Shown piece by piece: positions 54,825 to 62,690 of a stretch of 64,000 nt of DNA. This DNA is from Rhizobium indicum (lineage in GTDB: Bacteria > Pseudomonadota > Alphaproteobacteria > Rhizobiales > Rhizobiaceae). The notes below the pieces were generated by a model that did no database searches, was not told the DNA's origin, and saw only the letters and a list, made by a program, of their open reading frames with translations. The stretch lies in the NCBI RefSeq assembly GCF_005862305.2, contig NZ_CP054022.1:558001-622000 (forward strand), given 5' to 3'. Positions within the stretch are counted from its first letter, which is position 1. The number at the start of each line of letters is the position of its first letter. The position numbers were made by a program, and so were the translations under genes.

Positions 54825-56519
54825 ATGACGGATCAAACAAAAATGCCTGAGCCCGCGCCGATCAACTACTACTATCTCTGGCACCTGACTGCTCTTGGCG
54901 TAGTCGACGCGGAATACGGATCGGCTCCGCCGGCGCCTCCAGCGCCCGATGCGAGCGCCGCACGCGCGCTCCCCGATCCCCTCATCACCGGCACGGTCTG
55001 GGATGCTATCGTATCCGCCGGCCCGCTGCGTCCCGCCCGGGTCGCGCTGATCGATGTCGGCGTATCTCCGGATCATCCCAATCTGGCAACCCGGCTTGAC
55101 CGGGAGGCGTCAATCGATTTGACGACCCATCGCTACGGCGCGCGCGTGCTCGAAATTCTCGATACGACCACGTCCTTTGACCGTGAGGAAAGACATCCCT
55201 TCTTTGCCGGGCTCGACATCGCTCCGCTCGGCAATATGGGCCTTTCGAACGACGACCGAGACTATCTTGGTGATCTGGTTGCCGAATACGCCGCGTCGGA
55301 GGGTGTCCTCCGGCGGCTCTACAATCCGGAATCGCTGTTTGCGTCGCATGGTACCTGCTGCGCAGGGCTGATCGTCGGCGAACCCGCCGTTGTTGCGGAA
55401 GAAGGCACGCCAAGCCTTCCGCCGGAAGGAGCCTTCTACGGGAATGGCGACGAGCTGCGTACGAGCGGCAATCGCAATGTCATCCCCTATTTCGGCGTTG
55501 ACCCTTTCTCAAGGCTCATCTCGATCAGAACATCCTTCGAAGACGATGTCAGGCAGTTCATTGCGGCCTTCCTTTATGCCTATCTTCAGAAAGCAGACGT
55601 AATCGTCTTGCCGCGCGGTCTGCCTGACCCGAAACACAGCATCGTTGATCCGAAGAACGAGCTGAAGGCCGACCTGGAATTATGGAAAAACCAGGATGCC
55701 GCCAATCTGTTCACGCGCATTGCCCTTGCTGATCAGGGTGGGCCTGAACTGGAGCCGAAGGCTGCGCAGAAAGGCTCCAATCCGGATCGCCCATGGCATG
55801 TCCTCAAACAACTCATCCTCGCCATCAGCCGGCACATCCCGATCGTCTGCGCCGCAGGAAACAGTGGCGAGAGCCAGCTGATCTATCCGGCAAGTCTTGC
55901 CGCCGACAACAACGGCGTCATTGCAGTTGGAGCCGTTACCGTCGAAGGTTTCCGTTCGGGCTACAGCAATTACGGCGAAGGATTGACGGTTGTCTCCCCC
56001 TCCGACGACGGGGAAGTCTTCAACAGGCATCAGTTGCGCCTCGACCGGCTTTCTCCATTTGCCGCGCAGCACGACTACAGCGCTTTTCGAACGCGGGAAT
56101 ACTGCTATTCGCACTTCTCGCTGCTGACGACCGACCTATCGGGGATTTTCGGCTATGATCATGGCTCCGATCCGTGGTCGGCCGTCGTGCCGTTCGGAAC
56201 CAATCCCGGCATCGGGGGCGGATACTACACCACCTTCGGGGGCACATCAGGCGCGGCGGCGCAGGTGGGCGGGCTATGTGCCCTGATACAGCGGGCCTAC
56301 AAAAGCGGCCATAATCCCGGTGACCGCCTCTCGGGGCCTCAAGTGAAATCGATTCTGAAGACCACATCCCGCCTGGACGCCATTGTCGCGCCCGGAACGA
56401 GGAAATTGACGGCGGATTGCATGAACGCCGAAAGCGAGGACGCCGTCGAGATGGGCTATTTCTTTGGATCGGGCCTGCCAAATGCGCGGGCAGCGGTACA
56501 GGCAGCCCTGGCCATCTGA
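54825..56519 (+). CDS. S8-family (subtilisin-like) serine peptidase, cytoplasmic
   Basis: This 564-residue protease has the catalytic triad Asp77 (VALIDVGVSPDHP), His175 (FASHGTCCAGLIVGE) and Ser475 (GGTSGAAAQVGGL), and the oxyanion Asn in CAAGNSGESQ. There is no signal peptide or inhibitor-type prodomain. The first 60 residues are Pro/Ala-rich with an odd INYYYLWHL stretch. An insertion of about 100 residues between Asp and His is longer than usual. Cytoplasmic subtilases without a prodomain are typical of peptide-maturation clusters, and also of toxin or defence operons. A strong terminator follows. Confidence 0.88.
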   Translation: MTDQTKMPEPAPINYYYLWHLTALGVVDAEYGSAPPAPPAPDASAARALPDPLITGTVWDAIVSAGPLRPARVALIDVGVSPDHPNLATRLDREASIDLTTHRYGARVLEILDTTTSFDREERHPFFAGLDIAPLGNMGLSNDDRDYLGDLVAEYAASEGVLRRLYNPESLFASHGTCCAGLIVGEPAVVAEEGTPSLPPEGAFYGNGDELRTSGNRNVIPYFGVDPFSRLISIRTSFEDDVRQFIAAFLYAYLQKADVIVLPRGLPDPKHSIVDPKNELKADLELWKNQDAANLFTRIALADQGGPELEPKAAQKGSNPDRPWHVLKQLILAISRHIPIVCAAGNSGESQLIYPASLAADNNGVIAVGAVTVEGFRSGYSNYGEGLTVVSPSDDGEVFNRHQLRLDRLSPFAAQHDYSAFRTREYCYSHFSLLTTDLSGIFGYDHGSDPWSAVVPFGTNPGIGGGYYTTFGGTSGAAAQVGGLCALIQRAYKSGHNPGDRLSGPQVKSILKTTSRLDAIVAPGTRKLTADCMNAESEDAVEMGYFFGSGLPNARAAVQAALAI

Positions 56520-56547
56520 AGCCCGGGGATGCTTTTCGAGAGATTCC

Positions 56548-56582
56548 AAGCCTCCTCTATCGAGGGGGCTTTTTCTTTGTTT
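56548..56582 (+). terminator. Rho-independent terminator after the subtilase gene
   Basis: AAGCCTCCT (56548-56556) pairs with AGGGGGCTT (56563-56571; one G-U pair) over a 6-nt loop, and a T-rich tract (TTTCTTTGTTT) follows at once. This separates regulator-haloperoxidase-subtilase from the genes downstream, which must have their own promoter in 56583-56762. Confidence 0.85.
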
Positions 56583-56762
56583 ACGCCCCTTTTTACGGAT
56601 TTTTAACGCGGTACTGGCGGGCGAATGACGCCCTTGGGCAATAGTGCCTCTCAACGGACGGCGCATACCGTTCCGATACTCGACGAAGCCGGCCCGAACT
56701 CCGGCATTCTTGCCTGAGATGCAACCTTGATCCGCCCGAAGACAAACTCACGGAGGCTGCCG

Positions 56763-58208
56763 ATGTCCGCGTCACGCATACAACAGTTGGCAGATGAGGC
56801 GCGCCTCCTGCTTAAGCGCAATCCCCTGATGGCAAGTTCCGTCTCCCTGCAGCGCGTGGCAACACGCAACCTTTTGAAGCGACGCTTCCAATATGGCCGC
56901 ACGCTTGCGGCGGCTTCGAAGCTCGCCGGTTGTTCGGCTGGGGTAGAGGCACTGTCAGGTTATTTCCCCGACCTTGCAGATGGCGGATACACTCGCCTGC
57001 CGGACCTTCCGCCAGCGGTTGCCGGACCGGTCGGCGCCGACCCTTACCGTTCATCCGTACTTGCAGCCTGGATGGGTGCGCTCGCGCGCAGTCTGGAATG
57101 GCAGGCAGCCCGCCCCGATGTGCAGGTCGTCGGCCGCTATCTGCAGCCGGATCTGATCGCATCGGATCTTGAACTCGAACGTCAGACAGCGTGCCGGCTC
57201 TCTTGCGGCATCGGTCTCGTGCACATCGAAAGTCCGGCCCGAAGCCGTATCATGCAAGCCCTCCTCCGCCAATGCATGCCGGACTATCCCCGGCCCGGCT
57301 ATCCGATCACCGACGATGCGGAATTGGATCGAATCGCCGACCATCTGGAGAAGGCCTTCGCATTGATCGCGGACTTGGACGAGTACGGCCATCATCGTCT
57401 GATCGCCGGCCTGCACACGCTTTACGTTGGCGTGCGGCGCGAACCGCAGTGCTCCTTTTCGAGTTCGAACGAATTGCCGGGCAGCGCGCTCATCGTCCTT
57501 TCCAGAGAGAGATTGCGCGCCGGCGATCATGCCGCGACAGCGGCCCAACTGCTTCATGAGGCGGGCAATATCCTGCTCGGGTTCTATACGACCTCGGCGG
57601 CGGCATCCCTGCCCGGCGAGTTCCAATATGTTTCCCCATACAAGAAGGACTTACAGACGCTCGAGAGCATCCTGCATACGGCCTACACCATTCCCTGGGA
57701 GTGCGCCTTGCGCATGGCATGCCTATCCACCGAGGCGGATCCTGAGCGCCGCGCCCGGAAAGCGGCATTCATAATCGCCTATGCCGCGCGGCAAGTCCCG
57801 CTTATCGACATCGCTCGGAAAGGTATCGAACGGCTCGGCGGCGATGTCCTCCTCGACCTCCCAGACATCGCCGCCATTCCTTCCTGGAGCAGTCGGATCT
57901 TGTTCCTCGTCAGCCAGTTGCTTGCCGAAGAACCCATTGCGCACCGGCAGGCGCATCTTGCCGAGCGCCAGCGAGTTCTCGATCGCCAAGCCTGGGATAT
58001 CGGACAGATGCTGCTGCGCGGCAAGGAGCCGATCGATCCTCGGATGGGCCGGCGAGAGATCGATGACAGCGGCGACAATGTCAGCCTCTGGTACGACGGC
58101 AAATTCCACGTGATTGTGAAGACCCCCGACCATGCGATGGGCGAGGATTACGGTCACTACGCCGCGACGATCCGCGGATTTGCGCCCAGCGAGATGGAGG
58201 CGATGTGA
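56763..58208 (+). CDS. HExxH-motif-type (peptide hydroxylase-like) protein with altered motif HEAGN
   Basis: This 481-residue protein starts at ATG 56763 after CGGAGG; a TTG 36 bp upstream is rejected. It follows the outline of the HEXXH motif domain proteins found in RiPP clusters, some of which are 2-oxoglutarate/iron-dependent peptide beta-hydroxylases. AQLLHEAGNILLGFY (residues 262-276) stands where those proteins have L..HExxH, so His265 and Glu266 are kept but the second His is Asn269. SPYKKDLQTLESILHTAYTIP (291-311) matches the later W(R)xD.RP...LHg.y block and keeps His305. The N-terminal 200 residues are helical. Coupling to the ThiF-like gene is direct. Confidence 0.65.
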   Translation: MSASRIQQLADEARLLLKRNPLMASSVSLQRVATRNLLKRRFQYGRTLAAASKLAGCSAGVEALSGYFPDLADGGYTRLPDLPPAVAGPVGADPYRSSVLAAWMGALARSLEWQAARPDVQVVGRYLQPDLIASDLELERQTACRLSCGIGLVHIESPARSRIMQALLRQCMPDYPRPGYPITDDAELDRIADHLEKAFALIADLDEYGHHRLIAGLHTLYVGVRREPQCSFSSSNELPGSALIVLSRERLRAGDHAATAAQLLHEAGNILLGFYTTSAAASLPGEFQYVSPYKKDLQTLESILHTAYTIPWECALRMACLSTEADPERRARKAAFIIAYAARQVPLIDIARKGIERLGGDVLLDLPDIAAIPSWSSRILFLVSQLLAEEPIAHRQAHLAERQRVLDRQAWDIGQMLLRGKEPIDPRMGRREIDDSGDNVSLWYDGKFHVIVKTPDHAMGEDYGHYAATIRGFAPSEMEAM

Positions 58209-59146
58209 TGGTCAATGATCGTTCCAAACGATTATCGGCGGCCGCCACCGCGTCCGTCGACTTCCCAAACCTCGTCACCCACAGCCTCGGGCGGGGCGGC
58301 CGGGGGGCTCTGTTCACCGGCAATAGTGCCGATTCTGTCGAGGAACAGAGCCCCCATGTTACCCGGTCTGCATTCGTCGTCTCGTTGAAGGCTTCCGAGC
58401 CGGCGGAGGACGAATATGACTCCGCCGCAATCGATCACCACGACGCAATCCTGACGCCTCTTCATCGGCAACGCGACATCGCACGGTTTGGCGATATCGA
58501 CTTCGTCATCATCGGATGCTGCGACTTGGGCTCACAGATCGCCATCCAGCTTGCGGCCCTCGGCGCGCGCCATTTCCTTCTCGTGGATGCGGATCGTATC
58601 GATGAGAACAACTTGAACCGTCTCCCATGGGCAAGCGAGGCTGATCTCGGCTGGCTGAAGACGGACAGGCTGGCGACCCATCTGGCCGCGGGTTTCTCGG
58701 CCTATGTCTTCGCGCTGCCGGAATTTGCGGAAGGCGCCTCGGCGCTAAGGTTAATCGCAGACTACGCTAATAACCCGTTCTTAATTTTCGCCGGCGACGA
58801 TTCTCGTCGAGCCCAAGATCTCCTGTCGGCCTGCCGAGCATTGAAAGCCGGCCTCCCGCCGCATCTGCATGTCGGCCGCTCGGCAAACTATTGCATGGCA
58901 GGTCCTTTTGTCTTGGTGCATGAGGACGCTTGTTCCGTCTGCCATTGCGCCACCCAGGTTGCAACCGACGGCAGCTTTCGCACCCTGCCGGCCACCGTCG
59001 ACAACCCATTGGTCGCCGACCTTGCGGTGTCGCAGATCGCCCAAAACTGCCTTTCGAGACACTCGGTCGCCCGGGGACGCCAATGGATATTGGACCTCAA
59101 AGGCGATCAAGCCGAGCTGCACTCTCTTAAAACACCCCGAATGTAA
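58208..59146 (+). CDS. ThiF/E1-like adenylyltransferase family protein, degenerate nucleotide motif
   Basis: This 312-residue protein has a Rossmann E1-like core. VIIGCCDLGSQIAIQLAALG (about 100-119) replaces the usual GxGxxG, keeping only the first and last Gly. LLVDADRID with NNLNRLPWA (125-142) is the conserved Asp and N-L-N-R region. KTDRLATHL and ACSVCHCAT follow in the positions of the typical K and zinc-Cys motifs, with fewer Cys than normal. The first 80 residues are unassigned. The start overlaps the stop of the HExxH-like gene. E1-like proteins activate C-termini or build heterocycles in thiamine, MccB and RiPP pathways. Activity here is uncertain given the changes. Confidence 0.7.
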   Translation: MVNDRSKRLSAAATASVDFPNLVTHSLGRGGRGALFTGNSADSVEEQSPHVTRSAFVVSLKASEPAEDEYDSAAIDHHDAILTPLHRQRDIARFGDIDFVIIGCCDLGSQIAIQLAALGARHFLLVDADRIDENNLNRLPWASEADLGWLKTDRLATHLAAGFSAYVFALPEFAEGASALRLIADYANNPFLIFAGDDSRRAQDLLSACRALKAGLPPHLHVGRSANYCMAGPFVLVHEDACSVCHCATQVATDGSFRTLPATVDNPLVADLAVSQIAQNCLSRHSVARGRQWILDLKGDQAELHSLKTPRM

Positions 59147-59155
59147 GGTATGTCC

Positions 59156-59377
59156 ATGATCGCGCTATTTTCCTCGGAATATTGTTGCTCCGTTGGCGCA
59201 ACTGCCGGAAAGAACGATGAGCTGACGATAACCGAAGCTCTTCGTGATCCACTGATCGCCATGGTGATGCGCGCGGATGGCGTGACCTCCGAAGAATTCA
59301 AGCGACTCCTTGAGGCGGCAGCCCGCGAGCTAAAAGCCAATCTAGCGAACTCCTCCTTCCCACCAACCGGAGGATAG
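59156..59377 (+). CDS. Small protein downstream of the E1-like gene; candidate substrate peptide
   Basis: The protein has 73 residues from ATG 59156 (TAAGG 7 nt upstream; the ATG at 59150 lies too close to it). The N-terminus SSEYCCSVGATAGKN contains a Cys-Cys pair. The helical middle ITEALRDPLIAMVMRADGV is followed by SEEFKRLLEAAARELKAN, and the tail is SSFPPTGG, ending in Gly-Gly. The middle resembles short rhizobial proteins with an LRDPLI..VMRADGV motif and no known function. Its position 9 bp after an E1-like gene makes it a candidate partner or precursor, but it could be an unrelated small regulator. Confidence 0.6.
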   Translation: MIALFSSEYCCSVGATAGKNDELTITEALRDPLIAMVMRADGVTSEEFKRLLEAAARELKANLANSSFPPTGG

Positions 59378-59381
59378 GCAC

Positions 59382-59492
59382 GTGATTGTCGAGATGACGC
59401 GGAAGATGGTTGACGAGCATGTGCGGCCAATCTCGGTCCGAACCATGGCCCGGCATTGGCACTGGCCGTCCCGCGGAGTTCAGGGGCAATGA
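59382..59492 (+). CDS. Unannotated 36-residue peptide coupled to the DUF982 gene
   Basis: A GTG-started ORF of 36 codons has GGAGGA (59369-59374) 7 nt upstream, a Shine-Dalgarno sequence that sits in the last codons of the preceding gene. Its TGA overlaps the next ATG (ATGA), so it is placed for translational coupling. The peptide begins MIVEMTRKMVDEHVRP and ends MARHWHWPSRGVQGQ, with His-Trp-His-Trp-Pro. It may be a leader peptide for the DUF982 gene, a precursor peptide, or chance. Confidence 0.4.
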   Translation: MIVEMTRKMVDEHVRPISVRTMARHWHWPSRGVQGQ

Positions 59493-59794
59493 GATTCGAT
59501 ATGGTGAGAAAGTTCCCAACGATAATTCTTGTTTTTGCCGAAGGGAAAGATCGCAAGGTGATCCGTACCGCTCACGAGGCTGCCCAACTGTTGCTGAAGG
59601 AATGGCCCACCGACGATGGTGAGGAATTCCTCACGGCGGTGAGAATCTGTTTGGAGGTCCTTACCGGAGAGAGCGAACCCGAGCAATTGCATGAGGCAAT
59701 CGTCCGCGCCGCATATGAAGCGGGTATTGCAGCGATCACGACTGATAACCGCCTTGGGATTCTCAGGATCTATCCAGTCAGCGAGGCCAGATAG
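59489..59794 (+). CDS. DUF982 family protein
   Basis: This 101-residue protein contains the DUF982 core: FPTIILVFAEGKDRKVIRTA, AAQLLLKEWPTDDGEEFLTA and VRICLEVLTG, ending IVRAAYEAGI. DUF982 proteins are small, almost confined to Rhizobiales, present in many copies per genome, and without known function. ATG 59489 is chosen because it overlaps the stop of the 36-residue frame; further upstream the frame looks non-coding. Confidence 0.75.
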   Translation: MRFDMVRKFPTIILVFAEGKDRKVIRTAHEAAQLLLKEWPTDDGEEFLTAVRICLEVLTGESEPEQLHEAIVRAAYEAGIAAITTDNRLGILRIYPVSEAR

Positions 59795-59871
59795 TTGAAC
59801 TCCGCGCAGGTGCTCATCTCAATCCTGCCCCCATCGAGCCGTTTCGGCTGCAATCGGACTGATCCGGTCCG

Positions 59872-61146
59872 TTACTGGAAGCGATCGAGGGTCTTGTAAT
59901 AGAGCCCGACGAGCGGCAGGAACCACGGCTTTCCGAAATGGCCGGGAACGGCCGGCCATTCGAGCCCCTTGATCGGATTACGGTCGGCCTTGCCGAGGAT
60001 GGCGTCGGCCATGATCATGCCGAGATGGGTGGAGAGCTGGGCGCCGTGGCCGGAATAACCCATGGCATACCAGACACCATCGACATAGCCGGCACGCGGA
60101 TAGCGGTCCTTCGTCATGTCGACGAGCCCGCCCCAGCAATAGTCGATCTCGACGCCGGCAAGCTGCGGGAAGATTTCAGCCAGGCTGGCGCGGAGAATGT
60201 CGCCGCTCCTTGCGTCCGAGCGCTGATCCGATTTGGCGGAAAACCGGGCGCGACCGCCGAAAATCAGCCGCTTGTCGGGCGACAGCCGGAAATAGTTGCC
60301 GATGTTCATCGACGTGACACAGGTGCGGTTGCCCGGCATCGCAGCGGCGATTTCGGCGTCGGTCAGCGGACGGGTCGCGATCAGAAAGCTGCCGACGGAA
60401 ATGATCCGGCGGCGGAAATAATTAAACAGCGACGGCGTATAGGCGCCTGTCGCGACCAGGACGTGATCTGCGGTGACGGTGCCGCGTGCGGTCTCAAGGC
60501 TGTGGCGACCGTTGCCCTGCCGGTGCGCGGTCACGGAGGCCTTTTCGAAGATGGCGGCACCGTGACGAGTGGCCGCAGTGGCGAGCCCCGCGACATAGCG
60601 GCCCATATGCATCATCGCGCTCTTCTTCGAGAGCATGGCGCCATGGAAGGGCGAGCCGACCTCGCTTTTCAGGTCACTCGCCGTCAGAAGCGCCGTGTCC
60701 GGATCGACCTCTCTGTGAACAGCCTCGAAATTGTGGGCGATGGCATCGAAATGCTGCGGCTTGGAAGCGAGCTTCAGCTTGCCGGCGCGGCGGAAATTGC
60801 AGTCGATTCCCTCTTCGGCAATGATCGCCTCGATCGTGTCGATGGAATCGTCGAACGCCTTGTAGAGGGCGACGGCCCGCTCCACGCCGAGTGCTGATTT
60901 GGCGGACAGGAAACTGTGGGCGAGCCCGTTGTTGAGGTGGCCGCCATTGCGCCCCGATGCCCCCCAGCCGACCCTTTCGGCTTCCAGCACGACGACCTTG
61001 ACGCCCGTTTTCGCAAGCTGGCGCGCAGCGGCAAGCCCGGTGAAGCCGGCGCCGATGACGGCGACGTCATAATGTCCTTCGACGGGGCCCTGAGCGCCGC
61101 CGGCAAAGGGCTGGGCGGTGTTGTGCCAGTAGGATTCGAATTGCAT
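59872..61146 (-). CDS. FAD-dependent oxidoreductase, PuuB/DAO-type
   Basis: This 424-residue flavoprotein is of the gamma-glutamylputrescine-oxidase-like branch. SYWHNTAQPF at the N-terminus is typical of that group. The FAD motif VAVIGAGFTGLAAARQL is near residue 27, the GWGASGRNGGHLNNG loop near 65, and WYAMGYSGHGAQLSTHLG near the end. The ATG at 61146 has GGAG upstream; the longer frame starts inside the neighbouring gene. Members oxidise gamma-glutamylputrescine or other primary amines. It is downstream of, and probably co-transcribed with, the haloacid dehalogenase gene. Confidence 0.85.
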   Translation of the reverse strand: MQFESYWHNTAQPFAGGAQGPVEGHYDVAVIGAGFTGLAAARQLAKTGVKVVVLEAERVGWGASGRNGGHLNNGLAHSFLSAKSALGVERAVALYKAFDDSIDTIEAIIAEEGIDCNFRRAGKLKLASKPQHFDAIAHNFEAVHREVDPDTALLTASDLKSEVGSPFHGAMLSKKSAMMHMGRYVAGLATAATRHGAAIFEKASVTAHRQGNGRHSLETARGTVTADHVLVATGAYTPSLFNYFRRRIISVGSFLIATRPLTDAEIAAAMPGNRTCVTSMNIGNYFRLSPDKRLIFGGRARFSAKSDQRSDARSGDILRASLAEIFPQLAGVEIDYCWGGLVDMTKDRYPRAGYVDGVWYAMGYSGHGAQLSTHLGMIMADAILGKADRNPIKGLEWPAVPGHFGKPWFLPLVGLYYKTLDRFQ

Positions 61147-61159
61147 CCGCGCGTCTCCG

Positions 61160-61828
61160 TCAGAGCCCGACGACGCCAGGCAGGCCCGAGATGTCAGGAA
61201 TTTCGACATAGCCGTAATAGGGGTTGGCCGGCTCGTGGCCACGATTGACCCAAACCTTGTTCTTGATGCCGAGATCGTGGGCCGACATCAGGTCGTAGCG
61301 GAAGGAGGACGAGCAATGCAGCACGTCTTCCGGCCCGCAGCCCAGCATATCGAGCATATATTCAAAGCCCTTGAAGCGTGGCTTATAAGACTGAGCCTGC
61401 TCGGCGGTATAGACCGCATGGAAGGGCGCGCCCAGTTTTTCGACGTTCGACATGATCTGCGAATTCATGGCGTTGGAGAGGATGACCAAAGGGATTTCCT
61501 TGGCGACCTTGGCGAGACCGGCCGGAACGTCCGAATGCGGCCCCCAGGTCGGAACCCGCTCATAGATCATCCGGGCGGCTTCGTCGCGAAATGTCACGCC
61601 GTTGCGCTTGCATGTCCGCTCGAGCGAATTGTGTACGACCTCGGCATAGGGTTTCCAGTCGCCCAGGATCTCGTCGAGCCGATAGGCGGCGAAATTCTTG
61701 ATGAACTCCGCCATACGTGGCTCGCCGAGCTCTTCGCCGTAGAGGTCGCGCGCCGCTTCCGCCATCTGAAAGTTGGTCAGCGTGCCGTAGCAGTCGAAGG
61801 TGATGTATTTCGGACGGAACGTCGTCAT
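61160..61828 (-). CDS. Type II haloacid dehalogenase (HAD superfamily)
   Basis: This 222-residue HAD hydrolase has the nucleophile Asp in ITFDCYGTLTNFQ near residue 10, Ser/Asn of motif II in PLVILSNAMNSQ, and the C-terminal SSSFRYDLMSAHDLGIKNKVWVNRG, which corresponds to the type II dehalogenase SANxxD region with changes. Many rhizobial members labelled haloacid dehalogenases act on phosphorylated or oxo compounds instead. It is 13 bp upstream of the FAD oxidoreductase gene on the same strand. Confidence 0.8.
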   Translation of the reverse strand: MTTFRPKYITFDCYGTLTNFQMAEAARDLYGEELGEPRMAEFIKNFAAYRLDEILGDWKPYAEVVHNSLERTCKRNGVTFRDEAARMIYERVPTWGPHSDVPAGLAKVAKEIPLVILSNAMNSQIMSNVEKLGAPFHAVYTAEQAQSYKPRFKGFEYMLDMLGCGPEDVLHCSSSFRYDLMSAHDLGIKNKVWVNRGHEPANPYYGYVEIPDISGLPGVVGL

Positions 61829-61999
61829 CTGCGTATCCTTGAGCGATCGGAACTGGGGACGTGTCACAATCATAGGCACCGCTTCACCCACAGCTCGCCT
61901 GAATTGCCGCCATCGGAAGCAGAATCTATCGTATCGAAAGCAGGGTTTGGCAGAAGGTTGCGCGCCTGCCCGCGGTCAACGGCCGGCGGAGTGACTCAT

Positions 62000-62674
62000 T
62001 CAATCGCCGTCGTGATCATGATCGTGATGCGACGGGAGGTCGAGGCCGAAGGTGTTGACGAGATCGGCCACCTGCGCCGGGCTGAGGAAACGGGGATTGA
62101 GGTTGCGCAACAGCAGATAGAGCTTCGCCGTTTCCTCCAGTTCCTCGGTCGCAAAGACCGCAGCCTCCAGGCTGTCGCCGGCGACAACAGGTCCGTGATT
62201 GGCCAGAAGCACTGACGAATATTTGCCCGCCAGTCCGCGGATCGCGTCAACCACCGCCGGATCGCCGGGACGATAATAGGGCACCAGCGCGGTTTCGCCG
62301 GCGCGCATCAGATAATATGGCGTCATCGGCGGCAGGGCGGCGCGCGGATCGATCTCCGGCAGCATGGTCAGTGCCACCGCGTGGGTAGAGTGAAGATGGA
62401 CGATTGCGCGGGCGCTGCCGCGCGTATCGTAAAGGGCAGTGTGCAGCGGAATTTCCTTGGTCGGCTTGTCGCCGGACAGGAGCCGGCCTTCGGCATCGAG
62501 CCTGGAGATCCGTGCCGGGTCGAGAAAGCCGAGCGACGCGTTGGTCGGCGTGACCAGCCAGCCGCCATCCTCCAGCCGTAACGATATGTTGCCCGACGAA
62601 CCGGGCGTCAGCCCGCGTTCGAACAGCGAGCGGCCGTATCGGCAGATTTCCTCACGCAGGCGCGCGTCGGACAT
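62000..62674 (-). CDS. otnC: Class II aldolase family, 3-oxo-tetronate 4-phosphate decarboxylase (OtnC)-like
   Basis: This 224-residue class II aldolase/adducin-fold enzyme has the features of OtnC: TPGSSGNISLRLEDGGWLVT, VTPTNASLGFLDPARIS, GDKPTKEIPLHTALYDTRG with the catalytic Glu, and the zinc HLHSTHAVALTM pair plus LANHGPVVAG. OtnC decarboxylates 3-oxo-tetronate 4-phosphate to dihydroxyacetone phosphate. The C-terminus is an unusual HHDHDHD tail. It is followed upstream by its LacI regulator; the kinase (OtnK) and dehydrogenase are not in the window and may lie to the right. Confidence 0.8.
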   Translation of the reverse strand: MSDARLREEICRYGRSLFERGLTPGSSGNISLRLEDGGWLVTPTNASLGFLDPARISRLDAEGRLLSGDKPTKEIPLHTALYDTRGSARAIVHLHSTHAVALTMLPEIDPRAALPPMTPYYLMRAGETALVPYYRPGDPAVVDAIRGLAGKYSSVLLANHGPVVAGDSLEAAVFATEELEETAKLYLLLRNLNPRFLSPAQVADLVNTFGLDLPSHHDHDHDGD

Positions 62675-62690
62675 GACAGTTCCTCCGATA

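Noticed and set aside
56585..56762. Possible small gene between the terminator and the HExxH-like gene
   Set aside because: No frame with a ribosome site; the stretch is best read as the promoter region of the downstream genes.
62000..62025. His/Asp-rich C-terminus of OtnC as a metal-storage feature
   Set aside because: Only about eight residues long; such tails are common and give no functional evidence by themselves.
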